Below are positions 59,501 to 64,000 of a DNA stretch of 64,000 nt, in pieces. Source of the stretch: a virus; the IMG/VR virus record IMGVR_UViG_3300042564_002819, positions 202,025-266,024 of that record. The stretch is one strand, 5' to 3'. Numbering within the stretch: the stretch's first letter is position 1; every line of letters begins with the position of its first letter. The notes beneath the pieces are model-generated. The model did no database searches. It saw nothing but the letters and a program-made list of their open reading frames with translations, and was not told the DNA's origin. A program made the position numbers and the translations under genes.

Positions 59501-60127
59501 ATGTTTACTACAATGATTAAAAAATCAATACATAAAAGTCAGCACTGTCAGAGAAATTGGGACTTAGATAAACAAATCTCAGAAGAAGATTTACAAGTAC
59601 TAGAAACTGCGGTAACTGCCTGTCCAAGTAAACAAAATATCGTTTTTTATAAACCATATTTTATCCAAGATAGAAAAGTTATTGAAGAAATACACAACAC
59701 AACTAATGGCTTTACTGTAAACTACGATACAAAAGTATCGGTAACTAATAGTCAAACACTGGCAAATCTTTTAGTAGTATTAGTTGAAGATCAATCGTGG
59801 TTTGATGAGAAATACAGAAATCTCGAAATGTTAGCATCCCAAGAAATGCAAAAAGAACATGAAATCATGCAAAGAGACAAGCTTCTTTCTGTAGGAGTAG
59901 CAGCTGGATATCTTAATTTATCGGCTACTATGTTGGGACTATCAACTGGATGTTGCAGTTGCTTCGATGATGATAAGATAAGAAAAATTCTTAATATAAA
60001 CGATTCTGTTTTGTTGTTAATGGGTATCGGATATCCAAACGATAACAAAAATCGAAGAGAGCATCACAAAGATCAAAATTTTATGTTCCCAACTTTCTCT
60101 AAAAAAATGGAAGTTATTAAAATTTAA
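59501..60127 (+). CDS. Nitroreductase-family protein
   Basis: 208 aa. SQHCQRNWDLDKQISEEDLQ, VLETAVTACPSKQNIVFYKP and AAGYLNLSATMLGLSTGCCS, LLLMGIGYPNDNKNRREHHK follow the FMN nitroreductase pattern (Q-R-W start, G-A--NL--TA--LGL-TG). Marine T4-like phages carry related proteins with unknown substrate. AAAAGG precedes ATG. Confidence 0.75.
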   Translation: MFTTMIKKSIHKSQHCQRNWDLDKQISEEDLQVLETAVTACPSKQNIVFYKPYFIQDRKVIEEIHNTTNGFTVNYDTKVSVTNSQTLANLLVVLVEDQSWFDEKYRNLEMLASQEMQKEHEIMQRDKLLSVGVAAGYLNLSATMLGLSTGCCSCFDDDKIRKILNINDSVLLLMGIGYPNDNKNRREHHKDQNFMFPTFSKKMEVIKI

Positions 60128-60175
60128 AAACTGTGTCAAAGTTTTAACTAATAAGGCTAGGTTACATAATACCAT

Positions 60176-60379
60176 ATGAATTGGATAGAGATCGATAAAG
60201 TGCTTTATAGAATTATAGGGCGTCACGACAATGTAGACGCAATTTATTCCGAAGCACAAAAAACATTTAAATGGGATTTATCGCAAGTTAAAGCGGCGGT
60301 GGATCCGATATTAAAAAGACACAGCACAATTAAAATTACAGAAACTCCTAAAAAACTCACAAGGAGAAAATTAAAATGA
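60176..60379 (+). CDS. Small phage protein
   Basis: 67 aa, MNWIEIDKVLYRIIGRHDNV, DAIYSEAQKTFKWDLSQVKA, basic tail TPKKLTRRKLK. Overlaps the next gene by 4 nt. Helical; unknown. Confidence 0.55.
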   Translation: MNWIEIDKVLYRIIGRHDNVDAIYSEAQKTFKWDLSQVKAAVDPILKRHSTIKITETPKKLTRRKLK

Positions 60380-60618
60380 AAATATACACAATATCTCCTA
60401 AGCCTGCAGAATTTGTTGTAACATTTTTAACAACAGATTATCCTAGTATACTTGAACCAGGGCCCCAAGAGGGCCAATTTTTTTTAACACAAACTGTTAA
60501 AAAATGGCAAGCCATAAATGACATAAAGCTTTTCTTAACCATAGAAAATAACATAGCTACTATGAAATTTTTAACAGACGAGGATGCAGAATTCTTTTAC
60601 GAAGAGTGGGCTAAATAA
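60376..60618 (+). CDS. Small phage protein
   Basis: 80 aa, MKIYTISPKPAEFVVTFLTT, DYPSILEPGPQEGQFFLTQT, IENNIATMKFLTDEDAEFFY. AAGGAG lies 14 nt upstream of ATG. Alpha/beta; unknown. Confidence 0.55.
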   Translation: MKIYTISPKPAEFVVTFLTTDYPSILEPGPQEGQFFLTQTVKKWQAINDIKLFLTIENNIATMKFLTDEDAEFFYEEWAK

Positions 60619-60621
60619 TGT

Positions 60622-60831
60622 ATGCAAGACGAAAGCCCTAACACTCCTACTGAAGAAGAAAAGTTCGAAGTTAGCTTTAGAATTTTAGGTAACGAATTAC
60701 TAGCTATGCAACTTATTAGTGCAAGCAAAAAAAAGAACTGGATAGTGTTTGGGCTAATTGCATTAATACTAATGTCTGTATTAGTAGAACGCTTATTGCC
60801 TGTTATAGACAAAATGACAACAGCATTATAG
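60622..60831 (+). CDS. Small tail-anchored membrane protein
   Basis: 69 aa. MQDESPNTPTEEEKFEVSFR acidic start, then FRILGNELLAMQLISASKKK and membrane helix WIVFGLIALILMSVLVERLL. The F-I-GNELLAMQL part is conserved in marine T4-like phages. Role unknown. Confidence 0.6.
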   Translation: MQDESPNTPTEEEKFEVSFRILGNELLAMQLISASKKKNWIVFGLIALILMSVLVERLLPVIDKMTTAL

Positions 60832-60897
60832 CTGTTGCAAAAATAGCACACATATCAAAATTAGAGTAGCAAAACACGTCAAACCTGTTCAAACTGG

Positions 60898-60925
60898 TTG
60901 CACGTTACAATAAAAACTGTATAAC
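60898..60925 (+). promoter_or_regulatory. Promoter of outer-membrane protein gene
   Basis: TTGCAC, 16 bp, TATAAC. TTAACTGTGATCAGG-like leader follows. Confidence 0.6.
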
Positions 60926-60977
60926 TACATTACAGATTCACAGAATTAACTGTGATCAGGTTTTAAAAGGATAGATA

Positions 60978-61769
60978 ATGAAACTACTACTTTCTTCTAT
61001 TGCAGCTATTGCGTTTGCTGGTGCTGCATTTGCTGCCGATGTTTCGACTGAAATTGGTGCAGACGTTACTAAAAACATTGCCGGAGACTACATTGTAACT
61101 CCGTCAGTCGATCTTTCTTTCGGCTCGAAAACCGAAGGTGCTACTGCATTTGGTAGCTTGGGCGTTGTTTCTGATAACGGCGACTTGGCTGTTGATACTT
61201 GGGCGTTGGGTCTTGCATTTGGTGCTACCAGTGTTAGCTTTGGCGATCAAGAGGACTTGTTCAGCTTTGGCGGACTTGAAGTCGTTGGCGGTGATACACT
61301 TGCAACTGTTGCAGACGATCACGAGTCGATCATTGTTAAGCACGGCAGCATTGCTGGCTTGATTGGTTTCACTGATATCGGTGCTGATGTTTCAGAAATT
61401 GAAAACGTTCAGCTTTCGTATGCTAAAGACTACGGCAAAATTGACGTAACTTCGGCACTTGACTACAACTTGGACACCGAAGACACTACTGTTGCTGTTT
61501 CAACTGGTGTTGAAGTTACTGAAGCAGTTTATGCTAACATGACTGTTACTTATGCAGATGCATTTGCATACGAAGCACTTGGTGCTTATACTCTTAACGA
61601 AGCTGTAAAAGTAAGTGCTTTTGTTAACGGCGACGAAGATGAATTTGCTCAAAACGTCGGTGCCGGTGTAGTTTACACCAAAGACAGCTTGAGTGCATAC
61701 GCAGAAGTTGGCTACAACATTGACGCAGAAGAAGTAACTCCTGCTGTTGGTATTAGCTTCTCGTTCTAA
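60978..61769 (+). CDS. Phage-encoded outer-membrane beta-barrel (porin-like) protein
   Basis: 263 aa. Signal peptide MKLLLSSIAAIAFAGAAFAA (AFA-A). The mature protein alternates polar and hydrophobic residues in about a dozen strands (GDYIVTPSVDLSFGSKTEGA; ALGLAFGATSVSFGD; NVQLSYAKDYGKIDVTSALD) and ends with AVGISFSF, the terminal Phe used by the barrel-insertion machinery. AAAAGGATAG precedes ATG; own promoter and terminator. Codons prefer GTT/GCT, unlike neighbours, as for a highly expressed or recently acquired gene. Confidence 0.75.
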   Translation: MKLLLSSIAAIAFAGAAFAADVSTEIGADVTKNIAGDYIVTPSVDLSFGSKTEGATAFGSLGVVSDNGDLAVDTWALGLAFGATSVSFGDQEDLFSFGGLEVVGGDTLATVADDHESIIVKHGSIAGLIGFTDIGADVSEIENVQLSYAKDYGKIDVTSALDYNLDTEDTTVAVSTGVEVTEAVYANMTVTYADAFAYEALGAYTLNEAVKVSAFVNGDEDEFAQNVGAGVVYTKDSLSAYAEVGYNIDAEEVTPAVGISFSF

Positions 61770-61801
61770 GCAATAGGGATAGGCTATACGCCGTCCGAAC
61801 T

Positions 61802-61828
61802 AAAGGTCGCCTAGTGCGGCCTTTTTTT
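61802..61828 (+). terminator. Strong terminator after outer-membrane gene
   Basis: AAAGGTCGC / GCGGCCTTT, 5-nt loop, T7. Confidence 0.85.
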
Positions 61829-61881
61829 ATATTCTTTTTTAGGTAAATATTTTTATATTTTTAAATAACCTAAGGAAAAAC

Positions 61882-62319
61882 ATGAAAAAATTACTATTAG
61901 TATTACTTTTGCTTCCAGCTATGGCGTTTGCTGAAGTAAAAACACCAACTGGTGTAGCACACGAATTAAAAATTCTTCGCGTAGTAGACGGCGACACAGT
62001 GGAATTCGAAGCAGCATTCTTGCTAGATCCACTACCTAAGAAGTTGTCATTGCGTGTATGGGGTGTAGATACCCCAGAAAAAGGTGGCAGAGCAGAATGC
62101 AAAAAAGAAGCAGACATGGGCGATGCTGCTAGTAAGTTTACAAAAGATCTTCTAGCAAAATCTAAATCAACTAAAATTGTAATCTACGAATGGGACAAGT
62201 TTGGCGGCAGAGTTTTAGGCGATGTGTTAATTGATGGCAACAGCTTAACCAAGATGCTAATTGAAAAAGGATTTGCTAGAGAATACTACGGCGATAAAAA
62301 AACATCGTGGTGTAATTAA
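61882..62319 (+). CDS. Exported thermonuclease (SNase family)
   Basis: 145 aa. Signal peptide MKKLLLVLLLLPAMAFA. ELKILRVVDGDTVEFEAAFL, SLRVWGVDTPEKGG (R and D of the site), KFGGRVLGDVLIDGNSLTKM (second R and G-VL-D) and GFAREYYG are SNase motifs. It would digest periplasmic DNA, perhaps from superinfecting phages or for nucleotide scavenging. AAGGAAAA precedes ATG. Confidence 0.85.
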   Translation: MKKLLLVLLLLPAMAFAEVKTPTGVAHELKILRVVDGDTVEFEAAFLLDPLPKKLSLRVWGVDTPEKGGRAECKKEADMGDAASKFTKDLLAKSKSTKIVIYEWDKFGGRVLGDVLIDGNSLTKMLIEKGFAREYYGDKKTSWCN

Positions 62320-62320
62320 G

Positions 62321-62349
62321 TTGACAACTAGAGTTACTCCTGCTATATT
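62321..62349 (+). promoter_or_regulatory. Promoter of 62377 gene
   Basis: TTGACA, 17 bp, TATATT. Confidence 0.7.
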
Positions 62350-62377
62350 AAGATATAATTTGCTAGGAGTAACTCTA
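62329..62377. promoter_or_regulatory. 12-bp inverted repeat around -10 and start codon
   Basis: TAGAGTTACTCC (62329-62340) and GGAGTAACTCTA (62366-62377). The right arm includes the ribosome-binding site and the A of ATG; the left arm is upstream of the transcript. Confidence 0.75.
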
Positions 62378-62763
62378 TGTCAATGCATCTTGTTGGACCT
62401 TATTTAACTACTACTAAGTACAACTCAAAACGTAAGATTGCTAATACAAAAAAACTGCGTGATGCAAAAGCAGAGCACGAAGCATGGCTTAAAAAGCACG
62501 GAATTGACGATGCTAGTCTTGCTAAAAAATTACCCAAGGATCGTCGAGGTAACCGTGTAAGTATACACGAAATTCCTAATTACCAAGAACACGCACCAAA
62601 AGTTAAACTCAGCAATCAAGTTGCAGGGTCTGGTGCTAAAACAGAAGAAAAACGCTACACAGGTACGCTTATTAAAGGTATTGCTACTATGCACAAAAGC
62701 AATGCTGTTCCTATTATGAACAAACAACAGGCTATCGAAGTTAGCAACATGCGTAGAGGTTAA
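62377..62763 (+). CDS. Conserved basic phage protein
   Basis: 128 aa. MSMHLVGPYLTTTKYNSKRK, AKAEHEAWLKKHGI, NRVSIHEIPNYQEHAPKVKL, C-terminal RYTGTLIKGIATMHKSNAVP. The MSMHLVGPYLTTT-YN start and K-L-AGIATMHKSNLVP-like end are conserved in marine T4-like phages. Function unknown; regulated by the inverted repeat. Confidence 0.7.
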   Translation: MSMHLVGPYLTTTKYNSKRKIANTKKLRDAKAEHEAWLKKHGIDDASLAKKLPKDRRGNRVSIHEIPNYQEHAPKVKLSNQVAGSGAKTEEKRYTGTLIKGIATMHKSNAVPIMNKQQAIEVSNMRRG

Positions 62764-62791
62764 TCTACTGTTATATTGCTAAAAAAGGTAG

Positions 62792-62799
62792 GATAAATA
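62792..62799 (+). promoter_or_regulatory. Late promoter GATAAATA
   Basis: 4 nt before the ATG at 62804. Confidence 0.6.
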
Positions 62800-62803
62800 T
62801 TAC

Positions 62804-64000
62804 ATGTTCTTAGGTTTTCTTACAATGCTAACAGCATTGAGTATCAGTGCTGTTGCAATATACTATTCGGTAGCAGGTCTTGTAGCAATATTTGCTGCGG
62901 CCGCAGTGCCTATTATTATCATGGGCAGTGTGTTAGAAATAGCAAAGTTGGTTACTGCCGTATGGTTACACTACTACTGGGATCGTGCAGTATGGTGGTT
63001 AAAAACTTATCTACTAGTTTCTGTTGCTGTTTTGATGTTGATCACCAGCATGGGTATCTTTGGTTTCTTATCTAAAGCACACATTGATCAAACTGCCAGT
63101 GCTAAGGATGGCTTAGCAAGATTAGAACAAATTGACAACCAAATTGTTAAACAACAAAGCATCATCACCAAAGCAGAACAAGAAATTGAAAAACTTGAAA
63201 TTGCTGGTACTAACCGCGATGAAGAAATACAAACACAAATTGACAAAGAGCAGTTGCGTATAGATTCTGCTTATGCTCGTATTCAGCCTGCAATTGACGA
63301 ACAAAATAGTATTATTGAAAAAGAAGAACAAAGACTTGGCGGCGGTCTATCGTTGTATGAAGATCAACTAGCTACAGTTAACAGCAATTTACAAAATATC
63401 GAACAATATATTTCGTCTGACAACATCAAAGCATTGCAAGCATTGGTAGGTGTTCGTGCAGATGGCAGACTAGGACCTGCTACCACACAAGCAATCGAAG
63501 CGTATAGAATTGCACAGACTGCTGAAAAACAAAGATTGGCAGAACTAATTGCACAAGAAAGCAGCAAACTATCCTCGCCAGTAATTGATGCAGCTCGTAG
63601 CGAAATACAACGTTTACGAAGTTTAGCTGAAACAGAAATTAAAAATTCAAATGAATTGATCAACAGACTTAGACAACAGCTAGGTACAACTAACGAAGAA
63701 AAAGTTGCAACGGAAATAGCACAACAAAACACAGTTATTGTTGAGGCTGAAAAGGTTATATCAACTTTAGCAGAACAAAAATACGGATTAGAAGCAGAAT
63801 ATAGAAAACTAGAAGCAGAAGTAGGCCCTATCAAATATCTTGCAGAATTTGTATATGGCGAGTCTGGTAACAAAGATCTTTTAGAAGAAGCAGTGCGTTG
63901 GGTAATTATTTTAATAATTTTTGTGTTTGATCCATTGGCTGTGTTGCTGCTGATTGCAAGTCAACACACATTTAATTTTCACAAAGAACTTCGCACAAAA
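62804..64000 (+). CDS. Large membrane/coiled-coil virion protein with PG-binding motif, 3' end outside window
   Basis: At least 399 aa. N-terminal membrane helices (MFLGFLTMLTALSISAVAIY; SVAVLMLITSMGIFGFLSKA), then long coiled coil (LEQIDNQIVKQQSIITKAEQ), residues 205-232 DNIKALQALVGVRADGRLGP-ATTQAIEAYR match the peptidoglycan-binding_1 repeat, a second coiled coil, and a membrane helix (WVIILIIFVFDPLAVLLLIA). Common in marine T4-like phages; perhaps a DNA-injection or host-envelope protein. It continues off the right edge. Confidence 0.7.
   Translation, partial: MFLGFLTMLTALSISAVAIYYSVAGLVAIFAAAAVPIIIMGSVLEIAKLVTAVWLHYYWDRAVWWLKTYLLVSVAVLMLITSMGIFGFLSKAHIDQTASAKDGLARLEQIDNQIVKQQSIITKAEQEIEKLEIAGTNRDEEIQTQIDKEQLRIDSAYARIQPAIDEQNSIIEKEEQRLGGGLSLYEDQLATVNSNLQNIEQYISSDNIKALQALVGVRADGRLGPATTQAIEAYRIAQTAEKQRLAELIAQESSKLSSPVIDAARSEIQRLRSLAETEIKNSNELINRLRQQLGTTNEEKVATEIAQQNTVIVEAEKVISTLAEQKYGLEAEYRKLEAEVGPIKYLAEFVYGESGNKDLLEEAVRWVIILIIFVFDPLAVLLLIASQHTFNFHKELRTK

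Overview
The window is part of a T4-like marine myovirus genome, most likely from a phage of an alphaproteobacterium. The phage assignment rests on a T4-type replication set (clamp-loader small subunit, primase, DnaB-type helicase), nrdA/nrdB/glutaredoxin, pstS, a PAAR tip protein, long fibre genes and many small genes familiar from marine T4-like phages. The host guess rests on a two-piece, circularly permuted tmRNA at 59.1-59.4 kb (the alphaproteobacterial arrangement) and on DUF1127/DUF3563-like small proteins. Nothing here looks like a bacterial chromosome.

Layout. 0-7.2 kb (+): end of a CMP-KDO synthetase gene, clamp-loader-like protein, zinc-finger protein, a miniature DNA polymerase III alpha-like protein, a structural protein, primase, carbamoyltransferase and helicase. 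7.2-25 kb (almost all -): about 40 small early genes, most with their own sigma70-type promoter (TTGAC or TTGCAC, 17 bp, TATA-like), plus three tRNA genes, an AAA+ ATPase and a SleB-like hydrolase. 25-27 kb is a boundary zone with two twin + strand RNAs, 22-bp iterons, a Bfd-like ferredoxin and a GIY-YIG protein. 27.9-51.5 kb (mostly +) holds virion genes behind T4-type late promoters (GATAAATA/TATAAATA), including many proteins with a shared capsid-targeting-like N-terminus (an ADP-ribosyltransferase-like protein, an HExxH protein, a GNAT protein). 51.5-64 kb (+): nrdA, nrdB, a basic microprotein, glutaredoxin, PAAR, a HAD hydrolase, pstS behind a Pho box, tmRNA, nitroreductase, an outer-membrane barrel, a secreted nuclease and a membrane/coiled-coil protein cut by the window end.

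How it fits together. The minus block looks like an early host-takeover region in which each gene is switched singly: promoters overlap hairpins or operators, and leaders share a UAGGGCAAC-type motif. The late genes build and load the particle; several packaged proteins may be injected effectors, as T4 Alt is. NrdA/B/Grx supply dNTPs, PstS answers host phosphate status, and the tmRNA may act on stalled ribosomes late in infection.

Most unusual items: a 677-nt stretch (8751-9427) with not one GA, GG, TC or CC inside it; an 11-mer found eight times, always in the same orientation, only between 10 and 27 kb; 22-bp iterons at both edges of the minus block; paired + strand RNAs with switch-like alternative stems; a phage permuted tmRNA with an atypical tag; a probable dnaX-like -1 frameshift in a structural gene; and a chain of six overlapping micro-genes.
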